From contig DAIDMK010000005.1 in assembly GCA_027449025.1 (NCBI GenBank), positions 1-64,000 of the forward strand: 64,000 bases of DNA. The letters are read 5' to 3'. Position 1 is the first letter of the stretch. Each line of letters starts with the position of its first letter. Positions 35,000-45,400 of this stretch are shown here, one piece after another. The position numbers were made by a program, and so were the translations under genes. This DNA is from Lutibacter sp. GTDB lineage: Bacteria > Bacteroidota > Bacteroidia > Flavobacteriales > Flavobacteriaceae. The notes under the pieces are model-generated. The model ran no database searches. It saw nothing but the letters and a program-made list of their open reading frames with translations, and was not told the DNA's origin.

Positions 35000-35446
35000 T
35001 TATTTTTTTAATTCATCTAACCAATTATATATCAGTTTCTTATCGTTTTCAGAGAGTTTTGCATCTTTATGAATGAATATGTAAGATGAAAGGGGCATCT
35101 CATTCTTCTCAATTTGATTTTTAATTGACTTTAATTTACTTTTTTGTCGGCGTTTTGAATACCCACCAAATTCACTAAAATTCAACTCCTTTTTTCCTTC
35201 TTTTATATGATGTTCCAAAAGCCAGCTTACCGGCTGAATTTTATTGTACCAAGGGTAGTTTGTGTTGTTGCTATGGCAATCGTAACATGAGTTTTTAAAC
35301 AGATTTTGAATATTATTTGGAGCGCCAAAAGTTTTAAAAAAATCTATTTCCAATACTTCGTTGCGTTGATTGCGTGTTGTGGGCATAAATTGAATACCCA
35401 CAAACACAATCAATAAAAAAAGAAAATTTTTTTTAAAAAGGCTCAC
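35000..35446 (-). CDS. Haem-binding domain protein (Haem_bd, c-type-like CxxCH)
   Basis: This 148-residue protein has an N-terminal membrane segment and a CYDCHSNNTNYPWYNKI motif, a c-type haem attachment site characteristic of the Haem_bd family. A later Met (KNEMPLSSYIFIH) fits the role of distal ligand. It starts directly after the stop of the DUF3347 gene, so the two are coupled. A periplasmic redox role beside copper handling is plausible. Confidence 0.87.
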   Translation of the reverse strand: MSLFKKNFLFLLIVFVGIQFMPTTRNQRNEVLEIDFFKTFGAPNNIQNLFKNSCYDCHSNNTNYPWYNKIQPVSWLLEHHIKEGKKELNFSEFGGYSKRRQKSKLKSIKNQIEKNEMPLSSYIFIHKDAKLSENDKKLIYNWLDELKK

Positions 35447-36061
35447 TTAGTTTATTTGTTTTTGTATACTGCCGCATTTTAGCATTTTACTTCCAAAATA
35501 GGGATTGTTGATTTCTTTAATTTCGCTCAGCCATATTGCGCCTTTGTTATTGTTTGCCATCGGGCAAAAATCTTGATATAAGGTTTTATCAGTTCCAACC
35601 AAAGCGATAATATCATTTACGTCTTTGCTCAAATCTTCAAAATGCTCTCTTTGATGATCAATAGGATTTTTTACGATATGCTCCGCATGTTCTTTCGCAC
35701 TTTCGGCTATTTCCATATATTTTGCATGCTGAGTTTCTGTAAGTTTAGCCATCTCAAAATTTGAAAATGCAGTAAGCATCATTTTTCCGCCTTCGGCAGC
35801 TTTTTTACTGTCTTCATTAACCAATGCGTTCTTTAAAATAAGATAACCATCAATTATAGCTGTTGTTAAACCACTTTTTTGAGTTGTGGCATCCATAGTT
35901 TTGTCTGCTTGCATTGTTTCATCCATTAAAGAATGATTGTCATCTGTTCCCATTTGCATTTCATGGGTATTCATTTCATTTGATTCTGCTTGTTTTTGAT
36001 TGTTTTTACAAGCACTTAAAAATAGCATCGCAAAAGCGACTGCATAAATTGAATTTTTCAT
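35447..36061 (-). CDS. DUF3347 lipoprotein, copper-associated
   Basis: This 204-residue lipoprotein (FLSACKNNQ) has a His/Met-rich N-terminal linker (EMNTHEMQMGTDDNHSLMDE) and a DUF3347 helical domain. It ends with the family motif FCPMANNNKGAIWLSEIKEI, NPYFGSKMLKCG. CusB in this cluster carries the same domain at its C-terminus, so this is a free-standing copy. The motif's Cys, Met and the final Cys probably bind Cu(I). It lies 27 bases downstream of copA. Confidence 0.85.
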   Translation of the reverse strand: MKNSIYAVAFAMLFLSACKNNQKQAESNEMNTHEMQMGTDDNHSLMDETMQADKTMDATTQKSGLTTAIIDGYLILKNALVNEDSKKAAEGGKMMLTAFSNFEMAKLTETQHAKYMEIAESAKEHAEHIVKNPIDHQREHFEDLSKDVNDIIALVGTDKTLYQDFCPMANNNKGAIWLSEIKEINNPYFGSKMLKCGSIQKQIN

Positions 36062-36088
36062 TTTCTTGATTTTAATAATTAGTATTTT

Positions 36089-38593
36089 TTATTTTTCTAA
36101 AGAAACACTTCTTAATCTAAGTGAATTAGCTATTACCGAAACAGAGCTGAAACTCATCGCTAAAGCAGCAATGATGGGTGATAATAACAATCCGAATATT
36201 GGAAATAAGACACCTGCGGCAATTGGTACGCCTAACACATTGTATATAAAAGAGAAAAATAAATTTTGCTTGATGTTTTTCATCACAGCGTGACTTAAAT
36301 TTTTTGCTTTTACAATGCCTTGTAAATCACCTTTAACTAAGGTCATTGCAGCACTTTCAATAGCCACGTCTGTTCCTGTACCCATTGCAATCCCAACATT
36401 TGATTGGGCAAGTGCAGGTGCATCATTAATGCCATCACCAGCCATGGCAACTATTTTCCCTTCGGATTGCAATTTTTTAATAAATTCCAATTTATCTTCC
36501 GGCAAAAAACCTGCTTTGAAGTTGGTTAAATGCAATTCGTCGGCAACTGCTTTGGCGGTATTTTCATTGTCGCCGGTTAGCATAATAACTTCAACACCTT
36601 GATCCATTAAAGTTTTAATGGCTTCTGCACTGGTTTTTTTAATAGCATCTGTAATACTCACATAACCAAAAGCTTTTTGATTGACAGCAATATAGGAAAC
36701 TGTTTTGCCCAACTTTTGTTCGGCTAAAATTTGAGCTTCTAAATCTTTTGAAACCGATGCCTTAATTTTTTCCATCAATTTTTTATTGCCCAAAGCCACT
36801 TTGTTTTTGCCAACAGTTCCTGTTACGCCCATTCCGGTCACTGCCTCAAAATCATCAACTTTAGTTAGTTTTGTTTTAGAATTTTTGGCATAATTCACAA
36901 CAGATTGTGCCAATGGATGTTCGCTATATTGGTTTAAGGAAGCAATTTGTTGTAATAAATCTTGTGAATCTCCTTCTAAAGCGACCACTTTTTCGACTGA
37001 AGGTTTTCCTTCGGTAAGCGTTCCTGTTTTATCGGTAATTAAAACATTCACCTTGTTCATTGTTTCAAGTGCTTCGGCATTTTTGATTAAAATACCGTTT
37101 TGTGCGCCCTTGCCAACACCAACCATTACAGACATGGGCGTAGCCAATCCCAAAGCACATGGACAGGCGATAATCAATACTGCTACAGCATTTACAAAGG
37201 CATAAACCATGGCGTTCTTTTCTGGACCGAAATATGCCCAAATGATAAAGGTAATGATGGAAACTACAACAACAATTGGCACAAAATATTTTGAGATGGT
37301 ATCTGCCAATTTTTGAATGGGTGCTCTGGATCTGCTGGCATCACTTACCATTTTAATAATTTGTGACAATAGAGTTTCTGAGCCCACACGTTCCGCTTTC
37401 ATCACAAATGATTTTGTGCCGTTGATGGTTCCCGAACTTACTTTGTCGTCAACTGTTTTATCAACAGGAATTGGTTCTCCGGAAATCATGGATTCATCAA
37501 TGCTGCTGCTTCCTTCAACAATTACACCATCAACAGGAATTTTTTCACCCGGTTTAACCCGCAATAAATCGTCCTTTTTAATGGAATGGATCGATACAAT
37601 TTTGTCTTCCCCATCCACCACCAAAGTTGCTTCGGAAGGTGCTAATTTTAGCAATTCTTTGATGGCACCACTTGTTTTGCTGTGCGCTCGGGCTTCTAAC
37701 AATTGTCCTAATAAAACCAATGTTAAAATAACGGCAGTTGCTTCAAAATATAGGTCAACACTACCCATGTCACTTTTAAATTCCTGCGGAAAAACATCTG
37801 GGAATAAAAGAGCGACAATGCTAAACAAAAAAGCGGCACCTGTTCCAATTCCCACCAAGGTGAACATATTCAAATTCCAGGTAATAATTGATTTCCATGC
37901 GCGTATATAAAACATCCAACAAGTGTAAAAAACAACGGGAAGTGTTAGTACTAACTGTGACCAATCCCAATAAATTTGGGGCATTAGTTTAGTCAGCGGA
38001 TTTGAAGGAAGATGCATGGACATGGAAATAATGAAAACAGGAACCGCAAAAATGAGCGATATCTTCATTTTTTTTAGCAACTTCAAATAGGTTTTATCCT
38101 CTTCGCTTTCGGTTGGTTCCATAGGCACCAAATCCATTCCGCAAATTGGGCAAGAACCTGGTTCATCTTTAATTATTTCGGGATGCATCGGACAGGTGTA
38201 TTGTGTTGCCTGAATTGCTTTTGGCTGTTCAATCAAGTCCATGCCGCAAACAGGGCAATCACCGGCTTTGTTATATGTTTTTTCACCTTCACACTGCATC
38301 GGACAATAAAAAATACCATTGCCGTCTTCTATTTGTTTGATGGAGATGTGTTTTTCTGGTATTTCGTTGTCGCTATTTGGATCAAAATCTGAAATGGAAT
38401 AATGCAATCCTGCTTTTAAAAATTCTTGCTGAAGAGTTTCTGTCGAAATATGATTTTTCATTTCAATTTCAGCTTTTCCTTCCTCTAAATTAACAGTAGC
38501 TTTTAACACACCTTTTATGTTACTTAAGGTGTTTTCGGCATTGGTCCTGCAACCATTGCAGGTCATTCCGGTTATTTTATAGGTGTGTATCAT
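36089..38593 (-). CDS. copA: Copper-translocating P1B-type ATPase
   Basis: This 834-residue inner-membrane pump exports Cu(I) from the cytoplasm. It has an N-terminal HMA domain ([10 protein letters not shown], Cys12/Cys15) and then two short heavy-metal-binding zinc-ribbon-like domains ([40 protein letters not shown]). About eight helices include the transport motif [24 protein letters not shown] is the phosphorylation site, followed by [13 protein letters not shown] plus HMA points to Cu rather than Zn. Two extra metal-binding domains in front of the pump are typical of Bacteroidota copper ATPases. Confidence 0.95.
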   Translation of the reverse strand: MIHTYKITGMTCNGCRTNAENTLSNIKGVLKATVNLEEGKAEIEMKNHISTETLQQEFLKAGLHYSISDFDPNSDNEIPEKHISIKQIEDGNGIFYCPMQCEGEKTYNKAGDCPVCGMDLIEQPKAIQATQYTCPMHPEIIKDEPGSCPICGMDLVPMEPTESEEDKTYLKLLKKMKISLIFAVPVFIISMSMHLPSNPLTKLMPQIYWDWSQLVLTLPVVFYTCWMFYIRAWKSIITWNLNMFTLVGIGTGAAFLFSIVALLFPDVFPQEFKSDMGSVDLYFEATAVILTLVLLGQLLEARAHSKTSGAIKELLKLAPSEATLVVDGEDKIVSIHSIKKDDLLRVKPGEKIPVDGVIVEGSSSIDESMISGEPIPVDKTVDDKVSSGTINGTKSFVMKAERVGSETLLSQIIKMVSDASRSRAPIQKLADTISKYFVPIVVVVSIITFIIWAYFGPEKNAMVYAFVNAVAVLIIACPCALGLATPMSVMVGVGKGAQNGILIKNAEALETMNKVNVLITDKTGTLTEGKPSVEKVVALEGDSQDLLQQIASLNQYSEHPLAQSVVNYAKNSKTKLTKVDDFEAVTGMGVTGTVGKNKVALGNKKLMEKIKASVSKDLEAQILAEQKLGKTVSYIAVNQKAFGYVSITDAIKKTSAEAIKTLMDQGVEVIMLTGDNENTAKAVADELHLTNFKAGFLPEDKLEFIKKLQSEGKIVAMAGDGINDAPALAQSNVGIAMGTGTDVAIESAAMTLVKGDLQGIVKAKNLSHAVMKNIKQNLFFSFIYNVLGVPIAAGVLFPIFGLLLSPIIAALAMSFSSVSVIANSLRLRSVSLEK

Positions 38594-38667
38594 AAGATAT
38601 TTGATTAACGTTTAAAAGATTTTGATTGCAAAAGCTCCCAGCTTAATACAATTTTTTGTGATTGGGT

Positions 38668-38726
38668 AAGAAAAAGGAATATAAATAGGGTAATAATGAG
38701 TTCCAGATTGCACATTCCTTTTTCTT
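38668..38726. other. 13-bp inverted repeat between the metal-binding protein gene and copA
   Basis: AAGAAAAAGGAAT (38668-38680) and its exact complement ATTCCTTTTTCTT (38714-38726) enclose 33 bases in the 158-bp gap upstream of copA. It may act as a transcription attenuator or regulator site that makes copA partly independent of the upstream cus genes. Confidence 0.5.
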
Positions 38727-38751
38727 AAAATAAGTACTTTTTGAATAAAGT

Positions 38752-39204
38752 TTATTTTTTCATCTCCATCTTTTTCTCTTGAAGTTCCATCCCGCATTTT
38801 GAACAAGTACCAGGTTTGTCGCTTTTAATATCGGAATGCATTGGACAAGAATAGGTTTTGTCCATTTTATCATGGTTCATTTTAGAGTGGTCCATTTTCA
38901 TTTCCACTTTTTTTAAGTCCATGCCACATTTTGTACATGAACCAGGTTTGTCACTTTTTATGTCAGCATGCATTGGGCAAACATACATTTCAGCCATTTT
39001 CATTTCCTCTTTTTTTAAGTCCATGTTACATTTCGGACAAGAACCGGGTTTATCATAAGTTTTTTCACCTTCACAATGCATCGGGCAAGAAAAAGCGATT
39101 TTTTCTGTATGTTCAATTTCCATTTTGGCTTTTTCTTGTGCTTTTACGGTTGATACTGTAAATAATCCTACTGACAGTACTGCAATTAAAATTTTTGTTT
39201 TCAT
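38752..39204 (-). CDS. Secreted heavy-metal-binding-domain protein, three repeats
   Basis: This 150-residue protein has a signal peptide (SVGLFTVSTVKAQ) and three tandem heavy-metal-binding domains. Each has the form CPMH-N8-SDKPGxCxKCGM or the variant CPMHCEGEKTYDKPGSCPKC. The spacers are Met/His/Lys-rich (KMDHSKMNHDKMDK). A periplasmic copper sponge or chaperone is likely. It lies 30 bases after cusB. The same domain also occurs in CusB and CopA of this cluster. Confidence 0.88.
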   Translation of the reverse strand: MKTKILIAVLSVGLFTVSTVKAQEKAKMEIEHTEKIAFSCPMHCEGEKTYDKPGSCPKCNMDLKKEEMKMAEMYVCPMHADIKSDKPGSCTKCGMDLKKVEMKMDHSKMNHDKMDKTYSCPMHSDIKSDKPGTCSKCGMELQEKKMEMKK

Positions 39205-39234
39205 GTTTTCTGTTTTTAAATGGTTTTTAATTAT

Positions 39235-41025
39235 TTATTTTATGATTGATTTTGTTTCTCCACACGTTAACATGGCCTTGCCAAAATATGGATTTTTTAT
39301 TTCTTCAAATTGGCTTATCCAATTTGCACCTTTATTGCTGTCAGCCATCGGACAATATTGTATATATAGTGTTTGATCAAATGGCTTAAATGAATTTGTC
39401 AATGCAATCATCGTTTCAGATATAGGTTGAAACGCTTTACGCACCTCTTCTATTGTTTTGAAATTTGGCATGGGTTGAAGTGCGAGTTTCAAATTATTTT
39501 GGTGCTTCATCCAAATTTCATGTGCATCGCCAGAAAATAGAGACATATCTATCTTTGAAAGTGTTGTTTTCATTGCGTTTCCAGCTTTTTGGGCACCGAC
39601 AAAGCTATCTGCGGCCAAAGCATCTTTCAAATTTAGGTATTCCTTGTAAATTGGCTGTAAAGCATCCCTTGTTTTTTTGTTAATGGAGATGTTCTTGCCA
39701 TTAGTTTTTGTAATTTTCCCTGATGTTGAAGGCAAATTAGATTCATTTTCCTTCTTGTCACCACCCATATCCATTCCTGCATGACCAGTTACAACAACTC
39801 CTCCTTCGGGATTCATCATGCTTGGTTTTCCAGCTAGTTGCACTGCGGCATCAATAGTGAAGGTTCCGTTGGAAACAATTTCTTCACCTGTTTCCAATCC
39901 GTCTTTTACAATATAAGAATCGCCAAGGGCCGGACCTAAATTAATTTCTCTCATTTTAAACCCTGAACCTTCTTTAATATAAACCACCGAACGTTTTCCT
40001 GTCCACAATACAGCCGATTTCGGAATTACGATTTCCTGAGAATCTACTTTTCCTACGTTATTTTTTACAATCCCAGAAGCAAACATTTCGGGTTTTAAGT
40101 GTCCGTCTTTATTGTTTACCTCCACACGGGCAGAAGCCACACGGGTTTGTGAATTAAGTAAAGGGTCAATAAAACTTATTTTTCCTTTAAAGGTTTCACC
40201 CGGCAATGAATTAACGGTATATTCAATTTCATTGCCTACTTTAATCCATCCGAGTTCACTTTCATATAAATCGAAGAGCACCCAAATTTTGGAAAGATCT
40301 GATATCTCGTAAATGGGCATTCCGCGTTCCACATAATCCCCTAAATCCACCATTTTTTTGGTCACTATGCCATTTACGTCGGCATGGATGGAAAATCGTT
40401 GAATTGGTTTTTTATTGGCAATAATCTGATTGATTTGCGTCTGACTTATTTTCCAGTTTCGCAACTTTTCTTGAGCTGCCGCAAACAGTTCCGGCTGACT
40501 TTCCTTAATGCTCGCAGCCTGTAAGAGTTCTTCCTGAGCGGTGACAAGTTCTGGAGAATAAACGGTTGCCAATGTTTGTCCTCTTCCTACTTTTTCTCCG
40601 GTAAAGTTGACGAAAATCTGTTCAATCCTTCCGGGTATATGGGTTGATTGTGAATAGGCATTGCGTTCATCTATCTGCACTTTTCCGTTTAGACTTATTT
40701 CTTTGGTCGCATTGCTTGATCCAACAACCATTGTGGTGATATTGGCCAATTTCATGGCATCATCACTCATTTGAAAACTGTTGGGGTCAGTTCCCTCATT
40801 GAGAGTTTCCAGCGGAATTAAGTCCATTCCGCAAATAGGGCACAGGCCAGGTTCATTCTTTCGGATTTGCGGGTGCATGGAACATGTCCATATTTGCTCC
40901 GCTTCGTCATTACTATGGTCGTGTTTTTCAGCTTGATTTCCGCCGCCAAATAACAGCCATCCCAATAAGATTCCAATAACCAGAATTCCGGCAGTTTTCA
41001 GAATGTTTTTATTTTTTGTTTTCAT
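39235..41025 (-). CDS. cusB: Efflux RND periplasmic adaptor, CusB-like, with HMBD and DUF3347
   Basis: This 596-residue membrane-fusion protein is anchored by one N-terminal helix (ILVIGILLGWLLFGG). The heavy-metal-binding domain (WTCSMHPQIRKNEPGLCPIC) is at ~44-72, followed by the adaptor core with alpha-hairpin, lipoyl-like and beta-barrel parts. A C-terminal DUF3347 domain ends in YCPMADSNKGANWISQFEEI and FGKAMLTCG. It links CusA to the TolC channel and may hand over Cu/Ag. Its ATG is separated from the tolC stop only by an 89-bp micro-ORF repeat unit. Confidence 0.93.
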   Translation of the reverse strand: MKTKNKNILKTAGILVIGILLGWLLFGGGNQAEKHDHSNDEAEQIWTCSMHPQIRKNEPGLCPICGMDLIPLETLNEGTDPNSFQMSDDAMKLANITTMVVGSSNATKEISLNGKVQIDERNAYSQSTHIPGRIEQIFVNFTGEKVGRGQTLATVYSPELVTAQEELLQAASIKESQPELFAAAQEKLRNWKISQTQINQIIANKKPIQRFSIHADVNGIVTKKMVDLGDYVERGMPIYEISDLSKIWVLFDLYESELGWIKVGNEIEYTVNSLPGETFKGKISFIDPLLNSQTRVASARVEVNNKDGHLKPEMFASGIVKNNVGKVDSQEIVIPKSAVLWTGKRSVVYIKEGSGFKMREINLGPALGDSYIVKDGLETGEEIVSNGTFTIDAAVQLAGKPSMMNPEGGVVVTGHAGMDMGGDKKENESNLPSTSGKITKTNGKNISINKKTRDALQPIYKEYLNLKDALAADSFVGAQKAGNAMKTTLSKIDMSLFSGDAHEIWMKHQNNLKLALQPMPNFKTIEEVRKAFQPISETMIALTNSFKPFDQTLYIQYCPMADSNKGANWISQFEEIKNPYFGKAMLTCGETKSIIK

Positions 41026-41114
41026 CTGTTTAAATTTTATTTTTTTAGCGGTAACAGCTGCTGTTCGCTAATAATCATTTCTTTATTTATCAAAATTTGT
41101 TTTGCTCGTTTCAT
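41026..41114 (-). repeat. 88/89-bp micro-ORF repeat unit, copy between tolC and cusB
   Basis: The unit begins with ATG (41114), which overlaps the tolC stop as TAATG, and ends with ...TTTAAACAG directly before the cusB ATG. It encodes a 25-residue peptide (MKRAKQILINKEM ... ISEQQLLPLKK, stop 41037-41039). Two relatives lie in tandem before nadK (56038-56213). The segment GCGGTAACAGCTGCTGTTCGC can form a hairpin. Removing the unit would leave tolC and cusB overlapping as TAATG, as in a tight operon. Confidence 0.8.
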
Positions 41115-42385
41115 TATTTTTCTGTTTTCGAAATTAAATAATCCAACTTGGCTTCCGCCGTAAATCCGTTTTTTATCGCCTCAACCTTTTGGGTTTGCAG
41201 CATTAATATGTCTTGGTTCATCTGCAATACTTCTTCAAAATCTATGGTGGCATTGCTAAAACCGGAAATAAGCAATTTATTTGCCTGCACTGAACTAACG
41301 AGTTGCTTTTCATATAAAACAATAAGTTGTTCAGCTTTTTTAAGATTGTAAACAGTCACTTCATAGGCGCTTTGTAATTCATTTTTTTGTGCTTCCTGTT
41401 CCTGTTCCATGCTGCTTACCATAAATGCGGCTTCTTTTTTAGCGGCCTTGTATTTTTTTCTGAAAATTGGCAGAGTCACGGTGAACATAGGCATAATAGC
41501 ATCTTGTCCGTTCATCTCGGGATTGGCATCAGTACGTTTTGAAATGATGGAATAATCAATTCCCAAGCCAAGCATTGGCAGGCCTTCTTTTTGAGCAACT
41601 ATTTGCTGAATTTCATATGATTCTTTTTGCTTTTTCAAGCTAAAAACGCTGGGATGGTTTTTAAATAAATCCACAGAATCCAATAAAATTTTGGGATTTC
41701 TGAACATTAGGGTATCTTGTACCTGAACAATCATATCCGATTTTTGGTTCAGCATTAAATTGAACTCGGTTTCCAAAGGTTTCATCAATTCTTCAAGCAG
41801 TTTAATTTCAGTTTTTGCAGCTTCCCTTTTGATATCTACTTTAATCACATTTACCATTGGTGCATTTCCGCTTTTAAACCGGCTTAATGACAATTCATGG
41901 TAAGAATCCAGAATAGCAAGATTTTCTCTTTTAAGCTGAATGGTTTTTTCAAGGGCATACAACTCTGCATAAACTGATTTTACGTCGAAGAACAATTGAT
42001 TTCGCAGATTTAAATAGTTTTGAAATTTGGCTTCAGCCATTAAAATCGAAGCGTTTTTCTTTGCCTGAAGCGTTCCAAACCAAGGAAACATCTGCATCAA
42101 AGAAAATCTGGCTTCTTGTGCTCCCAACCTTGTTTCAACCATTTGTCCAAAAGCACTCATGGTCAAGGCCGGATCGGGTAAACTTGATACCTGTGGTGCC
42201 TGTTGCATCGCAGCTTCAAATTGTGCATAAGCCGATTTCAGTTTCGGATTGTTTTCTGCGGCTGTTTGCAAATAAGCATCTAAAGTTTGCGAGTTGCCTC
42301 CCAAGCCCCAAAGAAACAGCAATAGCAGAATAAATTTCACGCCTGAAAATCGCTTTTGAAAATATTTTAATAAAGATTTTTTCAT
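41114..42385 (-). CDS. TolC family outer-membrane efflux protein
   Basis: This 423-residue protein has an N-terminal signal segment and two outer-membrane-factor repeats of long helices (KSAYAQFEAAMQQAPQVSSLP with DPALTMSAFG; SAYEVTVYNLKKAEQLIVLY). It forms the outer-membrane channel of the CusCBA-type pump. It lies 18 bases downstream of cusA. Confidence 0.92.
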   Translation of the reverse strand: MKKSLLKYFQKRFSGVKFILLLLFLWGLGGNSQTLDAYLQTAAENNPKLKSAYAQFEAAMQQAPQVSSLPDPALTMSAFGQMVETRLGAQEARFSLMQMFPWFGTLQAKKNASILMAEAKFQNYLNLRNQLFFDVKSVYAELYALEKTIQLKRENLAILDSYHELSLSRFKSGNAPMVNVIKVDIKREAAKTEIKLLEELMKPLETEFNLMLNQKSDMIVQVQDTLMFRNPKILLDSVDLFKNHPSVFSLKKQKESYEIQQIVAQKEGLPMLGLGIDYSIISKRTDANPEMNGQDAIMPMFTVTLPIFRKKYKAAKKEAAFMVSSMEQEQEAQKNELQSAYEVTVYNLKKAEQLIVLYEKQLVSSVQANKLLISGFSNATIDFEEVLQMNQDILMLQTQKVEAIKNGFTAEAKLDYLISKTEK

Positions 42386-42403
42386 GATGTATTACTTTTA
42401 ATT

Positions 42404-45400
42404 CTATGGTTTTACATTAGGAGAATCTGATTCTTCCCCTTCTGGAAGAGAAGGATTTGGGTTGTTTTTTACTGTATTTTCCCTCCATATGGCCTGCAAC
42501 ACAGGCACTACAAAAATGGTCATGATTTGAATGACCATTCCCCCAAAAATAGGGATTGCCATTGGCACCATAATATCAGCGCCTTTTCCTGTGGAAGTCA
42601 GCACTGGCAATAGGGCAATTACGGCTACTGCTGTGGTCATCATTGCAGGTCTTACCCTTTTTAACCCGGCTTCCATTACGGCATCGCGAACTTCGGGAAC
42701 AGTCTGCGGATTGCGTTTTTCAAAAACATCGTGAATATAAGTCCCCATTAAAACCCCGTCGTCTGTCGCAATTCCGAAAAGCGCTATAAATCCAACCCAA
42801 ACTGCCACACTCAAATTAATGGTGTGTATCTGAAACAGATCGCGCATATTCTCTCCGGAAATTGCAAAATCCATAAACCAAGGTTGCCCATATAACCAAA
42901 TCATGATAAATCCGCCGGAAAAAGCCACAAATACACCTGAGAAATGAATGGTGGATGCGATGATGGTTTTAAACTGGAAGTACAACAACAGGAATATTAA
43001 AATCAAACTGATTGGGATTACAATAGCAAGACGTTTTACGGCCCGAACCTGATTTTCATAATTTCCTGAAAACTTATAACTCACGCCAGCTGGCACAGTT
43101 AATTCACCAGAATCAATTTTATCCTGAATGTATTTTTGTGCATTGTTTACCACATTCACTTCGGCAAAACCATCTCTTTTGTCAAACAAGACATAGCCAA
43201 CCAAAAAGGTTTCTTCACTTTTTATCATTTGTGGCCCACGCACATAGTGCAATTTTGCCAATTCGCCCAGTGGAATTTGAGCGCCACTTTTGGTAGGTAC
43301 CAATATTTTTTTAATGCTTTCGGGATCATCACGCAACTCTTGGGGGTAGCGCACCCGAACCGGAAAACGCTCCCTGCCTTCAACTGTCGTAGTAATTTCC
43401 ATCCCGCCAATGGCAGTTTCCATGGTTTGTTGCACATCTTCTATGCTTAAACCATATCGCGCTATAGCATTTCTATCAATCTCTATTTCCAAATAGGGTT
43501 TTCCCACGGTTCGATCAGCAAAAACAGCTTCGGCTTTCACAGAAGGCACTTCTTTTAAAATATCCTCCAGCTTCATTCCGAATTCCTGGATGATTTGCAA
43601 ATTGGGACCATACACTTTTATACCCATAGGCGCTCGCATCCCTGTTTGCAACATGACCAAACGGGTTTCAATAGGTTGCAGTTTAGGGGCAGAGGTAACT
43701 CCTGGAATATTGGTGACTTTTACAATTTCATCCCAAATATCATCGGGATTTTTAATATGTTTCCTCCAGTTTCGATAGTAATTTCCATCCTCATCTTCAA
43801 TGAGGTTTTCTTTGGAAATTTTTTGATTTATAGCTTCTTCATTGCTTAAAGTATCACCCGATTTCATGATAAAGCGATTGTGCTTATCCACTTTAAAAGC
43901 TATTGGTTTTCCGTCATCTGAAAGAATATATTTCGGTTTATAGTTAATGATATTTTCATACATGGAAATAGGTGCAGGATCCAGCGCACTTTCAATCCTT
44001 CCCAATTTACCTACAGAAATATCCACTTCGGGAATTGCCGTAACGGCTATATCAAGTTGTTGCAGCGTTTTCTTGGAGGCTTCGATTCCAACATGAGGCA
44101 TAGAGGTTGGCATCAGTAAAAAGCTTCCTTCATTTAAAGAGGGCATGAATTCTTTTCCAACTCCGGGAAAAGTATTGGACATACCTGTCCAAACTGATGT
44201 GGTTCTTATATTCCAGCCCACTTTATCAAATCCGTTGGCCGTAAAACCGAATATTTTTGGGAAGCCCAGCCAAATCAATGCTCCAAAGAAAATGGTGACT
44301 AATGGCAACAACAAAAATTTCCCTTTATTGACAAGGCACCAACTTAAAATAGGTTCGTAAAATTTGACCATGCTCAGCAAAACTGCCAGCGTAATTGCCA
44401 ATAGCGTAATTACAAAAATATAGTTTGAAAACACCGAATTTTGATGTCCCAACGGCAGCCATTCCTCTGTTAGGAAAAACAACGTTACGGCTACTATGAT
44501 AAACAAGGTGATTTGCGTAGAGTATTTCCCTAAAAACTGCGGATTCTTATCTTCCACCAATCTTATGATACCAATTGCCACCAAAGCAAGAGGCAGCCAG
44601 AAGCTAAAGTAAACAGCTAAAAATAAACCCATAACAATCAAGACGATATTCCACATTCTGACAAATTTGGCTTTTTGAACCTTAATATTAAATGCAAAAT
44701 AAGTCAGCATTGGCAAAATTATAATTCCGATGATAAAGGAAGCTCCAAGCGCAAATGTTTTGGTAAAAGCCAAGGGCCTAAACAGTTTTCCTTCAGCATT
44801 TTCCATAAAAAATACGGGTAAAAAACTAACCACAGTGGTTAATAGCGCAGTAGTCACCGCAGGAAAAACTTCTACAGTGGCTTGTTGGATAACCGCCAAT
44901 AGCTTTGCGCCTTTTGAATCCTTATTTTCAGGCATTTCCAAATGCCTTATGGTATTCTCTACAAAAATAATCCCTACATCTACCATCACTCCAATGGCTA
45001 TGGCTATTCCGGATAAGGCCACTACATTGGCATCAACCCCAAAATAGCGCATCGCGATAAACGTCATCAGCACGGCAACAGGCAACAAACTTGAAATTAA
45101 TAGGGAAGCCCTTAAGTTGAGCACCAACACAATAATCACAATAATGCTGATCAGGATTTCATGGGAAAGCGCATTTTCTAGTGTGTCAATAGTTTCGTGA
45201 ATGAGCTGTGTCCGGTCATAAAACGGAACGATGGTGACCTTGCTCACGGTGCCATCAGCAAGTATTTTTTGAGGCAATCCAACGGAGATTTCCTTAATTC
45301 GTTTTTTAGTATTTTCAATTGTTTGTAAAGGATTAGAACCATAGCGAGCCACAACAACACCACCAACTACGTCGGCGCCACCTTTGTCTAAAATCCCGCG

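Noticed and set aside
38612-38806. A 64-codon frame between the metal-binding protein gene and copA
   Set aside because: It overlaps the end of the three-domain protein in another frame, and its unique part is a perfect inverted repeat rather than coding sequence.
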